Shown: positions 43,731 through 50,809 of the stretch, piece by piece
Position numbering within the stretch: the stretch's first letter is position 1
Layout of the letters: each line of letters starts with the position of its first letter
The notes under the pieces: generated by a model
Told to the model about the DNA's origin: nothing
The model's input: only the letters and a program-made list of their open reading frames with translations
Database searches by the model: none
Assembly: GCA_016716965.1 (NCBI GenBank)
Contig: JADJUP010000040.1
Coordinates: forward strand, 1 to 50,809
Direction: 5' to 3'
DNA from: Sulfuritalea sp.
GTDB taxonomy: Bacteria > Pseudomonadota > Gammaproteobacteria > Burkholderiales > Rhodocyclaceae
DNA length: 50,809 nt
Position numbers and translations under genes: made by a program

Positions 43731-44629
43731 TCAACAGCGCCACCGAAGAACTGGTCACGATACGCGACTGGCTGCGCTGGGCCGTCAGCCGCTTCAACGA
43801 AGCCGGGCTCAGCTACGGGCACGGTACCGAGAACGCCTGGGACGAGGCGGTGTGGCTGGTGCTGGCCACCCTGCACCTGCCGCGCGACACGCTCGAGCCC
43901 TGGCTCGACGCGCGCCTGACCCACGGCGAGCGCCTGGCGCTGCTCGACATGCTGCAGCAGCGCGTCGCGCATCGCATGCCCACCGCCTACCTGCTGCACG
44001 AAGCCTGGCTCGGCGAATTCCGCTTCTACGTCGACCAGCGCGTGATCGTGCCGCGTTCGTACTTCGCGGAACTCCTCGAAGACGGCTTCGCGCCCTGGAT
44101 CGAGGATCCCGACACGGTCGGCTCCGCGCTCGACCTGTGCACCGGTTCCGGCTGCCTTGCCGTGTTGATGGCCCACGCCTTCCCCAATGCCGCCATCGAT
44201 GCCATCGACATCTCGCCCGACGCATTGGTGGTGGCCTGCCGCAACATCGCCGACTACGGCCTGAACGCTCGCGTGAATGCCGTCGAGTCCGACCTGTTCG
44301 CCGCCGTGCCGGGCAGGCGCTACGACCTGATCGTCTGCAATCCGCCCTACGTCACGGCGCAGGCAATGGACGCGCTGCCCGCCGAATACCGCCACGAGCC
44401 CGCGCTGGCGCTGGCCGCCGGTGCCGACGGCCTCGACGTGGTGCGCCGCATCCTTGCCGACGCGGCCGCCCACCTGAATCCGGGCGGCGTGATCGCCATC
44501 GAGGTGGGCCACAACCAGGACCTGGTGACCGCCGCGTTTCCCGAGCTCAATGCCGTCTGGCTCGACACCGAGTACGCGGCGGGCAAGATATTCCTCGTCA
44601 CCCGCGAAGATTTGCCGGCCGCGCCGTAG
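43727..44629 (+). CDS. prmB: 50S ribosomal protein L3 N(5)-glutamine methyltransferase
   Basis: PrmB, 300 residues, SAM-dependent methylation of Gln in ribosomal protein L3. ATG 43727 overlaps the dapE stop as ATGA. N-terminal helical part RDWLRWAVSRFNEAGLSYGH, then PTAYLLHEAWLGEFRFYVDQ, VIVPRSYFAELL, SAM motif ALDLCTGSGCLAVLMAHAFP and the substrate loop DLIVCNPPYVTAQAMDALPA. Its stop codon lies within repeat copy F. Last gene of the dapC-dapD-pilU-dapE-prmB block. Confidence 0.95.
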   Translation: MINSATEELVTIRDWLRWAVSRFNEAGLSYGHGTENAWDEAVWLVLATLHLPRDTLEPWLDARLTHGERLALLDMLQQRVAHRMPTAYLLHEAWLGEFRFYVDQRVIVPRSYFAELLEDGFAPWIEDPDTVGSALDLCTGSGCLAVLMAHAFPNAAIDAIDISPDALVVACRNIADYGLNARVNAVESDLFAAVPGRRYDLIVCNPPYVTAQAMDALPAEYRHEPALALAAGADGLDVVRRILADAAAHLNPGGVIAIEVGHNQDLVTAAFPELNAVWLDTEYAAGKIFLVTREDLPAAP

Positions 44630-44646
44630 CGCCGGCGCCGACTTTC
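44623..44646 (+). repeat. 24-bp dispersed repeat, copy F (over the prmB stop)
   Basis: GCCGTAGCGCC then GGCGCCGACTTTC. The TAG stop of prmB is bases 5-7 of the repeat. The gap 44630-44785 holds nothing else I can name. Confidence 0.75.
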
Positions 44647-44785
44647 ACGGCAATCGTTTGCCCCGGAACCACGAGTGGGAGGATCTGCCGAAGGTCGCCC
44701 GTGCGGGCGGTTAACAAATCGTCAACCTTGGCCGCTCAGCGCCATTGGGGAGGGCAAACCTATCGCCAGCGGAAGGCGCTCCGCC

Positions 44786-45412
44786 TCAGGGCTTGCGCGC
44801 AACCAGACCGATCAGCGCCGAGCGGCCCTTGTGGCCGAAGCCCTCGACGATCTCGTCTTCGTACTCGACCAGTTCCTCGATCTCCCACCCGGCGAAGGCT
44901 TCGCGCAGGATGTCGGCGGTATAGAGGTTTTCCAGCACGCCGGGGCCGCCGGTACCGTACTCGAGTTGCTTCGGCGTGTAGCCCTGTAACAGGATGCGCC
45001 CGCCGCGAGCGGCCAGCTGCTTCATCGCCGCGAACTGCCGCGCGCGATCGGCGGCGCCGGTGAACTGGATGAAGACGCCGATCACCCAGTCGAACAGGCC
45101 GTGCATCGGCGCCGGCGGCCAGCCCGGCGCCAGCATGTCGGCCTGCATGAATTCGATCTTCACGCCGCGCCCTGCCGCCAGCCGGCGCGCCTTTTCCACG
45201 GCGACCGCGGAGATCTCGACGGCGGTGACCTCCAGCCCCTGCTCCGCCAGCCATACCGAGTTGCGGCCCTCGCCATCGGCCACGCAGAGGGCCGTGCGGC
45301 CATTGCGCAGCAAATCGGCACGATGCGCCAGAAAACGGTTCGGCTCGGTGCCGAACAGGTACTCGTCACCCGCATCCTGATAACGCGTGTTCCAGCGAAG
45401 TTCCTGGCTCAT
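44786..45412 (-). CDS. class I SAM-dependent methyltransferase
   Basis: Methyltransferase of 208 residues, Tellurite-resistance/TehB-like group. N-terminus SQELRWNTRYQDAGDEYLFG, SAM-binding ALCVADGEGRNSVWLAEQGL, acidic EVTAVEISAVAVEKARRLAA, and VIGVFIQFTGAADRARQFAA, with LLQGYTPKQLEYGTGGPG. This CVADGEGRN form is seen in small thiol or metalloid methyltransferases; substrate unknown. Divergent from the SulP gene. Confidence 0.85.
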   Translation of the reverse strand: MSQELRWNTRYQDAGDEYLFGTEPNRFLAHRADLLRNGRTALCVADGEGRNSVWLAEQGLEVTAVEISAVAVEKARRLAAGRGVKIEFMQADMLAPGWPPAPMHGLFDWVIGVFIQFTGAADRARQFAAMKQLAARGGRILLQGYTPKQLEYGTGGPGVLENLYTADILREAFAGWEIEELVEYEDEIVEGFGHKGRSALIGLVARKP

Positions 45413-45499
45413 GGGAGCAATTCCGTGGCATGAATGGAATTGCGGATATTACTTCGATCGGCCGGCCACAACGGCGCTTGGCGGAGTGGTAGCACTTTG

Positions 45500-45514
45500 T
45501 ATATTTCAAATATA
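45500..45514. promoter_or_regulatory. AT-rich palindrome and -10 box upstream of the SulP gene
   Basis: TATATTTCAAATATA is a perfect palindrome in a GC-rich region; TATAAT follows at 45511-45516 and could be a sigma-70 -10 box. No good -35 at 17 bases is seen. Likely operator-promoter overlap for the SulP gene. Confidence 0.5.
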
Positions 45515-45605
45515 ATCATTTCGACCTGCGGCTTTTCCACTGATCCCCTGCACAAGGCCGGGCGCTTCGGTGGCCACCGACCACCCATCATCCCGCCCGG
45601 AATCC

Positions 45606-47840
45606 ATGGCACCCCGAGAGCCCAGCCCCCCCGGATTTCTTGCCCACTGGCGCGGCGACCTCATGGGGCCCTTGACGGCCGCGATGGTCAGCATCCCGGT
45701 CGAGGCGAATTACGGCGCGATCGCCCTGGCGCCGCTCGGTCCGGGCTACATGGCGCTCGGAGCACTCGCGGCGATTTATTGCTCCATCATGTCCAACCTG
45801 GTCGGCGCGCTGCTCAATAGCCGCCCCGGCCTGCTCGGCGGTACGCGTCCGGCGCTGGTGCTGGGCATCGCCGCGCTGATCGCAAGCCTGGCGCAAGACC
45901 TGCGCAGCGGCGACGGGCCCGACGTGCCGCTGATCATGGCCTTCACCATGCTGACCCTGTTGTTCACCGGCGTCTTCCAGATCCTGCTCGGCGTCGCGCG
46001 CATCGGCCGCATCGTCAAGTACCTGCCCTATCCGGTGCTGGTCGGCTTCGTGAACGGCGCCGCGGTGCTGATCCTGCTATCGGCGCTGCGGCCGCTGATC
46101 GGGTTGCCCAGCACGCACTCGCTGGATGGCTTCCTCGATCAACTGCCGGGAGCCAGCCCCTGGACGCTGCTGGTCGGCGCCGTCACGCTGGCGGTAGCGT
46201 TGCGCCCGCCGAAATTCACCTCGCGCGCGCCGCCCCTGCTGGTGGCGATGGTCGTCGGCACCCTCCTGCACCAGGTGCTCGCGTTGTTCATCGAACCGTC
46301 GCGCCTGAGCGGCTCGCTCGGCCAACTGGTGCCCACCCTGCCCGACCTCGACGTGTTGCGCGGCTTCGCGCGCATCCTGGGCGACGCGGAGCTGCGCGCC
46401 CGGGTGCCCTCGCTGCTTGCCCCGGCGATCGGTCTGGCCGTGCTGGCAACGGTGGAAACCCTGCTCACCGCCTCCGTGGTCGACGGCATGCTCAACTCGC
46501 GCCACCATTCCGATCGCGAACTCGTCGTGCAGGGCGTCGCCAACACGCTGTCCGCCTGCTGCGGCGGGCTGGCCAGCGCCAGCGGCCTTTCGCGCTGCAC
46601 CAACAGCGTCAAGGCCGGGGCGCGCAGCCGCCTGGCTTCGCTGGTCTATGCCGGGCTCGGCATGCTGATGCTGGCCGGCATCGGCTACATCGGCAGCATG
46701 CCGCTGGCGGTGATGGGCGGCATCATCGCCGCCGTGGCCTGGATCATGGTCGACGACTGGAGCAGGAAGGTGCCGCGCCAACTGCTCTCGCGCCACCGGC
46801 TGACCCGCGCCCAGCGCAAGACCCTGCTCGCCAACTACCTGGTGATGCTGCTGGTGGTCGCCACCGCCGTGGTCGCCAACCTGCTCGCGGCGGTGTTCGT
46901 CGGCGTGATCGCCGCGGCCTTCCTCTTCGTGCGCCGCAACAGCGGCAGCATCATCCGCCGCGAGCTGGTGGGCGACCGCCAGCGCTCGCTGCGGCGGCGC
47001 AGCCTGTCGCGCATGCGCGAACTCGAACGCGAAGGCTGGCGCATCGTCGTGCTCGAACTCGAAGGCGCGCTGTTCTTCGGCACCGCCGACCAGCTCGCGC
47101 GCGAGGCCGAACGCGTCGCCGCGAAAGCCGACTACCTGATACTCGATTTTCGCCGCGTCACCGAGATCGACGTCACCGGCGTGCGCATCCTGCTGCAGGC
47201 CACGCGCCAGGTTGCGGCGGCGCGCTGCCGCACGCTGTTTGCCGCGATCCGCCCCTACGGCGCCCGTGGCCGCATCCTCAGTTCGGCCGGCATCGATGGC
47301 GTCGTGCCGCACGGCCACTGGTTCGAAAGCGCCGACGCCGCCCTGGAATGGGCGGAAGACGACCTGCTGCAGCGCTTCGACCTGCCCGAGCCGCGCGAAC
47401 GCGTGCTGGAACTGCGCGAGACCCAGCTCGCGTGGGGAATCAAGGGCGAGGAAGCGACGCAACTCCTGGCCGCGCTGGTGGAACTGAAGTTCGCCCCGGG
47501 CGAGCCGGTGTTCCGAGCCGGCGACGCGGCAGACGGCCTCTTCGTACTCCTGAGCGGCTGCGTCAGCGTGGTATTGCGCGGCAGCCCGAACCACAAGCGC
47601 CTGGCCTCGTTCGCGCCCGGCGTGATGTTCGGCGAACTCGGCCTGCTCGACGGCCGGCCGCGTTCCGCCGACGTCTATGCCGACGAGGACACGATCGTGC
47701 TGAAGCTGACGCAGCGGGCATTCGAACAGATCCGCGCGCAGAACCCGAACCTCGCCGCCCAGATCCTGTTCAACCTCGGCGTCGAAATCGCCGCGCGCCT
47801 GCGCTACACCACACTGGCCCTGCAGCAGGACGCCTCCTGA
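45606..47840 (+). CDS. SulP family anion transporter with STAS and cyclic-nucleotide-binding domains
   Basis: Inner-membrane transporter, 744 residues. ATG 45606 is chosen; GTG 45570 would add 12 residues. Transport part of 10-12 helices: DLMGPLTAAMVSIPVEANYG, LVGALLNSRPGLLGGTRPAL, YLPYPVLVGFVNGAAVLILL, GLASASGLSRCTNSVKAGAR. STAS domain near residues 485-590 (GWRIVVLELEGALFFGTADQ, DYLILDFRRVTEIDVTGVRI). C-terminal cNMP domain near 640-744 (FRAGDAADGLFVLLSGCVSV, FGELGLLDGRPRSADVYADE). Anion specificity (sulfate, bicarbonate or other) cannot be read; the cNMP domain suggests control by cAMP or c-di-GMP-like ligand. Confidence 0.9.
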   Translation: MAPREPSPPGFLAHWRGDLMGPLTAAMVSIPVEANYGAIALAPLGPGYMALGALAAIYCSIMSNLVGALLNSRPGLLGGTRPALVLGIAALIASLAQDLRSGDGPDVPLIMAFTMLTLLFTGVFQILLGVARIGRIVKYLPYPVLVGFVNGAAVLILLSALRPLIGLPSTHSLDGFLDQLPGASPWTLLVGAVTLAVALRPPKFTSRAPPLLVAMVVGTLLHQVLALFIEPSRLSGSLGQLVPTLPDLDVLRGFARILGDAELRARVPSLLAPAIGLAVLATVETLLTASVVDGMLNSRHHSDRELVVQGVANTLSACCGGLASASGLSRCTNSVKAGARSRLASLVYAGLGMLMLAGIGYIGSMPLAVMGGIIAAVAWIMVDDWSRKVPRQLLSRHRLTRAQRKTLLANYLVMLLVVATAVVANLLAAVFVGVIAAAFLFVRRNSGSIIRRELVGDRQRSLRRRSLSRMRELEREGWRIVVLELEGALFFGTADQLAREAERVAAKADYLILDFRRVTEIDVTGVRILLQATRQVAAARCRTLFAAIRPYGARGRILSSAGIDGVVPHGHWFESADAALEWAEDDLLQRFDLPEPRERVLELRETQLAWGIKGEEATQLLAALVELKFAPGEPVFRAGDAADGLFVLLSGCVSVVLRGSPNHKRLASFAPGVMFGELGLLDGRPRSADVYADEDTIVLKLTQRAFEQIRAQNPNLAAQILFNLGVEIAARLRYTTLALQQDAS

Positions 47841-47846
47841 GCGTGC

Positions 47847-47870
47847 GCCGTGTCGCCGGCGCCGACTTTT
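47847..47870 (+). repeat. 24-bp dispersed repeat, copy G
   Basis: GCCGTGTCGCC then GGCGCCGACTTTT, starting 7 bases after the SulP stop. One base from copies A and B. Confidence 0.8.
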
Positions 47871-47894
47871 GTCGCGCGGCGCGTATGCAGGTAC

Positions 47895-48866
47895 TCAGTA
47901 CTGCTGGCTGCGCAGGCGTTGCGCCTCGTTGTGGTTGCCGCGCGCCATCGCGTCCTGGATCGCCTGTTGCCGGATCATCCGCGTCGCCGCCTGGGCTTCG
48001 GCATCGCGGCGCCTGGCTTCCGCCAGTGCCCGCGCCTGTTCGGCCTGCACCCGCCGCTGTTCAACCTGCTCCGCGCGTTGTTCCTGCCGCAGCGCCAATT
48101 CGAAGTTATACCGGTCCTGGCGCTGGATGGATTCCTGCGCCAACCGTTCGCGCTGCTCGTTGGCCCGCTGCTGCTGCTCGATCGTCGCCTCGACCTGCAT
48201 GGCCCGGGTTTCGACCATCCGCTCGGTCGCCAGTGCCTTGAGGCGAACCTCCTCCTTGTGCGCCTCGACTTCCTTCAGGCGCACTTCACGCTCCGCCATG
48301 TCGCGGCTGTGGCCCTGCCACAGGTAGCCGGCGCCGAGCACCACCAGTACCGCGGCCAGCCACATCTGCCAATGGCTGCCGGGCGAGGAGACCGGATCGG
48401 GTTCGACCATGTCGCTGGCCCGCGCGGCGGCGACGAAGCGCGTGCTCAACTGGCCCAGCAGGTTCCTGTCGAACTGCTCGCGCGCTTCCGGATTGCCGAG
48501 GATTTCCAACGCATAGCGCGTCTCGGGATCGAGCGATGCCCCCGCATCGACCCGCAGCGCGATGGTCCGCGCAATCTCCGTGTCGCCCGCGTCGGCCGGC
48601 ACGCCCAGCACCGAGTAGAGCGACTTCCGGTTCTGCAGCGCCAGTTGCCGGCGAATTTCTGCGCGCAGGCGGGCCAGCTTCGCCTCGGGCGAATCCGGGT
48701 CCGGCTCTTTCGCCGCGAGCGCCGCCATGCGCCGCTGCACATAGTGCGCCTTGGCCTGCTCGGCATCGCCACCGGCTTCCGCCAGCGCCCAGGTCCACAC
48801 CTCCAGGTCCTGCCGCCCGGTGCTGATCTCGTCCGCGATCTTCTTGAGTACCTTGCTTGTGTTCAT
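47895..48866 (-). CDS. membrane protein with degenerate J-like domain and long coiled coil
   Basis: 323 residues, no named family. N-terminal helical part (KVLKKIADEISTGRQDLEVW), then SLYSVLGVPADAGDTEIART and LDPETRYALEILGNPEAREQ, which looks like a J-domain that has lost HPD. One helix (WQMWLAAVLVVLGAGYLWQG) is followed by about 130 residues of Glu/Arg/Gln-rich coiled coil (EQQQRANEQRERLAQESIQR). Topology suggests a cytoplasmic head and an exported or cytoplasmic rod. Solitary gene between SulP and the PEP-CTERM gene. Function unknown; a co-chaperone or envelope spacer are guesses. Confidence 0.75.
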   Translation of the reverse strand: MNTSKVLKKIADEISTGRQDLEVWTWALAEAGGDAEQAKAHYVQRRMAALAAKEPDPDSPEAKLARLRAEIRRQLALQNRKSLYSVLGVPADAGDTEIARTIALRVDAGASLDPETRYALEILGNPEAREQFDRNLLGQLSTRFVAAARASDMVEPDPVSSPGSHWQMWLAAVLVVLGAGYLWQGHSRDMAEREVRLKEVEAHKEEVRLKALATERMVETRAMQVEATIEQQQRANEQRERLAQESIQRQDRYNFELALRQEQRAEQVEQRRVQAEQARALAEARRRDAEAQAATRMIRQQAIQDAMARGNHNEAQRLRSQQY

Positions 48867-49105
48867 GACGTTGAATTCAGTGGAAACCTGATGGAAGGCC
48901 GCGCCGGCGGCGCACGCAATTTGAATGGCCGGAACTTATCAGGTCCGGCGCAGGAAAGCACCTGTCAGAAATGACAGGTTTTATAGAAGCCTCAAGTGAT
49001 TCTGCCGAAAATTCCCTTTGGATAGCCCGAACGACCTATTGCAGCGGCACCCGCGCCGCCCTTAGACTCGACGCCATCGGCCCCCGGCCCGAGGAGACAC
49101 ATGAA

Positions 49106-49927
49106 ATGGCCCGATTCCGAATCCTGCGCACCGCCTGCGCCCTTGTCCCGGTCCTGATCGCCGCGCCGGCGCTGGCCGGCCCGATCCCCGGCCAGGGCAC
49201 CTGGGAATCCACCCTGCAGGCGCGCGACCTGACCGGCGACAACGTCGCCGACGCCTTCTACGACTCGGCGCTCGACATCACCTGGCTGGCCGACGCCAAT
49301 GCCAATCTCGCCAACGCCAACCAGGTGCCCAACGTCTATGCTGGCGGCAACCTGACCTGGGGCGCGGCGATGTCCTGGGCGGGAAACCTCGACCTCGGCG
49401 GCTACACCGAATGGCGCCTGCCGAAGATGCTCGATACCGGAACGGCCGGCTGCAACTTCAGCTTCGCCGGCGGCACCGATTGTGGCCACAATTCCCTGAC
49501 CAAGTCCGGCGCCACCGTGTACAGCGAGCTGTCCCACTTGTTCCACGAAACGCTCGGCAATGTCGGCAAATACACCACCGCCGGCGCCGTGCGGCCCGGC
49601 GTCATGGGCATCGACTACGGCCTGCTCAACAGCGGCAACTTCAGCAACTTCGAAGACCTGATCACGCCGACCCTGGCGACCTACTACTGGTTCGGCCAGG
49701 AGTACGCGCCGAACACCGTCTATGCCTGGGCCTTCGTTCCCGCCGATGGCGGCCAGTTCATGTTCAGCAAGGTCGACCTGAGCGGCCAGCGGCTGGCGAT
49801 CGCCGTCCATGAGGGTGACATCGGCGTTGCGGTCACCGCCGTGCCCGAACCCGAAACCTACGCCATGCTCCTCGCCGGCCTCGGTCTGGTCGGGCTGGCA
49901 CGACGGCGCCGGAACTGCGTGCGATAG
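49106..49927 (+). CDS. PEP-CTERM sorting-domain protein, DUF1566-like
   Basis: Exported surface protein of 273 residues. ATG 49106 has GAGGAG 9 bases upstream. Signal peptide (ACALVPVLIAAPALAG), then a lectin/DUF1566-like body: YDSALDITWLADANANLANA, LDLGGYTEWRLPKMLDTGTA, FNFEDL-type region, YYWFGQEYAPNTVYAWAFVP. The end VPEPETYAMLLAGLGLVGLA with RRRR is a classic PEP-CTERM signal, cut and attached by exosortase/EpsH. This implies an exopolysaccharide-linked exosortase system elsewhere in the genome. Closed by a good terminator. Confidence 0.9.
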   Translation: MARFRILRTACALVPVLIAAPALAGPIPGQGTWESTLQARDLTGDNVADAFYDSALDITWLADANANLANANQVPNVYAGGNLTWGAAMSWAGNLDLGGYTEWRLPKMLDTGTAGCNFSFAGGTDCGHNSLTKSGATVYSELSHLFHETLGNVGKYTTAGAVRPGVMGIDYGLLNSGNFSNFEDLITPTLATYYWFGQEYAPNTVYAWAFVPADGGQFMFSKVDLSGQRLAIAVHEGDIGVAVTAVPEPETYAMLLAGLGLVGLARRRRNCVR

Positions 49928-49959
49928 TTCGCCTCACGCCGCCAGCGCAAGAGAGATCG

Positions 49960-49990
49960 AGGCCCGTTCGAATGAACGGGCCTTTTCTTT
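49960..49990 (+). terminator. rho-independent terminator of the PEP-CTERM gene
   Basis: AGGCCCGTTC and GAACGGGCCT form a 10-base perfect stem with loop GAAT, followed by TTTTCTTT. Confidence 0.9.
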
Positions 49991-50009
49991 CCTGGCACCA
50001 GCAACGATC

Positions 50010-50033
50010 GCCGTACCGCCAGCGCCGACTTTT
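50010..50033 (+). repeat. 24-bp dispersed repeat, copy H
   Basis: GCCGTACCGCC then AGCGCCGACTTTT, 20 bases after the terminator and before the REP-like repeat. Confidence 0.8.
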
Positions 50034-50070
50034 CGCCAAACTCGCCCAGGAAAACGCTGAGCAAGTCAAA

Positions 50071-50140
50071 CCGTTCGGGCTGAGCTTGTCGAAGCCCTTG
50101 AATTGACTGGCTTGCGTTTCGACAAGCTCAACGCGAACGG
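50071..50140. repeat. REP-like inverted repeat
   Basis: Two 23-base arms, 50071-50093 and 50118-50140, match at 21 of 23 positions as inverted repeats. The inner core is GAGCTTGTCGAA with TTCGACAAGCTC, a motif seen many times between genes in proteobacteria and linked to REP/RAYT elements. No transposase is in the window. It sits just upstream of the toxin-antitoxin genes. Confidence 0.7.
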
Positions 50141-50189
50141 CCTTAGTTTGTGGTAACGTACCTACATTCATTGGACAAGAGGTAAGGCC

Positions 50190-50444
50190 ATGACCCTCAC
50201 AACCCTTTCCAGCCGCGAATTCAACCAGGACGCCAGCAAGGCCAAAAAGGCTGCAAAGTCCGGCCCGGTCGTGATCACCGATCGCGGAAGACCCGCTCAC
50301 GTTCTTTTGAGCTTCGAAGACTACAAGCGGCTCACCCGTGGGCGCACCCGTATCGCCGACCTCCTGTCGATGACTGGCGTCGAAGACATCGAGTTCGATA
50401 CCCCGAAGGCGCCCGACCTCGCACAAGCCGCCGACCTCGCCTGA
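50190..50444 (+). CDS. type II antitoxin, Phd/YefM family
   Basis: Antitoxin of 84 residues. The fold is Phd-like: TLSSREFNQDASKAKKAAKS, GPVVITDRGRPAHVLLSFED, YKRLTRG. The N-terminal part binds operator DNA; the C-terminal tail (EDIEFDTPKAPDLAQAADLA) would bind and block the toxin. AAGAGG precedes the ATG. Its stop overlaps the toxin ATG (TGATG), the usual coupling. Likely autoregulated with the toxin. Confidence 0.9.
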   Translation: MTLTTLSSREFNQDASKAKKAAKSGPVVITDRGRPAHVLLSFEDYKRLTRGRTRIADLLSMTGVEDIEFDTPKAPDLAQAADLA

Positions 50445-50809
50445 TGTACCTGCTCGACACGAATGTAGTATCCGAACTGCGCAAGGTCCGTTCCGGCAAG
50501 GCCGCCCGCAATGTCGCCAAGTGGGCAGACAGCGTGGATGCGAATGAACTCTTCATTTCAGTAATCACGGTTCAGGAACTCGAAATCGGCGTCCTCCTCG
50601 TTGAGCGTCGCGACCCCAAGCAGGGATCGATGCTGCGCACCTGGCTCCATCGTCACGTGCTCCCCGCCTTTGACAACCGGATTCTTGCTGTCGATGTCGC
50701 AGTGGCTCTGCGCAGTGCCCAACTGCATATTCCCGATCCGCGTCCCGTGCGCGACGGAATGATTGCCGCTACCGCCCTCGTCCACGGCATGACCGTGGTG
50801 ACCCGCAAC
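50444..50809 (+). CDS. type II toxin, PIN-domain VapC/FitB family, 3'-partial
   Basis: PIN-domain RNase toxin cut by the window end; 122 residues are seen of about 135-145 expected. MYLLDTNVVSELRK holds the first catalytic Asp, ISVITVQELEIGVLLVERRD the Glu, and VRDGMIAATALVHGMTVVTR the second Asp and the start of the last motif (TRN, normally followed by DF). FitB/VapC toxins cleave RNA, often tRNA. Coupled to the Phd-like antitoxin. Confidence 0.9.
   Translation, partial: MYLLDTNVVSELRKVRSGKAARNVAKWADSVDANELFISVITVQELEIGVLLVERRDPKQGSMLRTWLHRHVLPAFDNRILAVDVAVALRSAQLHIPDPRPVRDGMIAATALVHGMTVVTRN

Noticed and set aside
46077..47594. Open frame of 505 codons on the minus strand
   Set aside because: Antisense of the SulP gene; Gln/His/Arg-rich text without motifs.

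Overview
The window is high-GC (roughly 65%) and densely coded. It looks like a betaproteobacterium near the Rhodocyclales/Sterolibacteriaceae. The reasons are the dapC-dapD-pilU-dapE-prmB block, a PEP-CTERM exosortase substrate, YaeQ, a CreA-family protein, a bacteriohemerythrin, a tungsten aldehyde oxidoreductase operon of the Aromatoleum/Thauera type and a large PQQ-dependent alcohol oxidation island. The taxon is inferred from gene content, not from a marker search.

Layout. 1-3325: seven small genes (SRPBCC, VOC, TlpA, PaaI thioesterase, Rap1a-like, CreA, DUF3301), every one broken by single-base indels; this looks like a low-quality contig end rather than true decay. 3350-4998: bacteriohemerythrin, an SNase-like nuclease and a small cytochrome c. 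5069-9021 (minus): aorABCD, a W-dependent aldehyde oxidoreductase with its Fe-S subunit, FAD subunit and sulfur carrier. 9212-10859 (minus): a MoxJ-like binding protein and a PedF cytochrome fused to a second heme domain. 11165-13222: an AcoR-type sigma-54 activator. 13234-19398: YkvA-like protein, NarL-family two-component system, TonB-dependent receptor, YceI and a YVTN beta-propeller. 19462-21871 (minus): ExbD-like DUF2149, ExbB/TolQ-like protein, Sel1 protein and an unknown exported protein. 21992-23749 (minus): a PQQ alcohol dehydrogenase with the lanthanide-type Asp-Tyr-Asp motif. 24084-31601 (minus): metallohydrolase 1, SoxYZ-like carrier, second TonB-dependent receptor, second two-component system, metallohydrolase 2 and TonB. 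31782-33962: NosR-like flavin/Fe-S membrane protein. From 34092 on the genes are mostly housekeeping: SelO, arginase family, YaeQ, deoxyribosyltransferase, ankyrin, dienelactone hydrolase, the dap/pilU/prmB block, methyltransferase, SulP transporter, coiled-coil membrane protein, PEP-CTERM protein and a Phd/VapC toxin-antitoxin pair cut by the window end.

How it may work together. The periplasmic quinoprotein would oxidise an alcohol to an aldehyde, passing electrons to the PedF-like cytochrome. The cytoplasmic W-enzyme would oxidise the aldehyde to the acid. Two TonB-dependent receptors, one TonB and an ExbB/ExbD-like pair could supply a scarce cofactor, lanthanide or PQQ. Two cis-element families support one regulon. 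Good -24/-12 sigma-54 promoters lie before aorA, the pedF fusion and the alcohol dehydrogenase, each with a 17-bp TGTCGC-N5-GCGACA-like site 70-95 bp upstream; the AcoR-type gene in the middle is the natural activator. A second element, TCATGA-N3-TCATGA, occurs three times: before the first two-component system, before the second TonB receptor, and between tonB and the NosR-like gene.

A separate signal is a 24-bp dispersed repeat, eight copies between 19.4 and 50.0 kb, some intergenic or at stop codons and three inside coding sequence (tonB, dapC, dapE).
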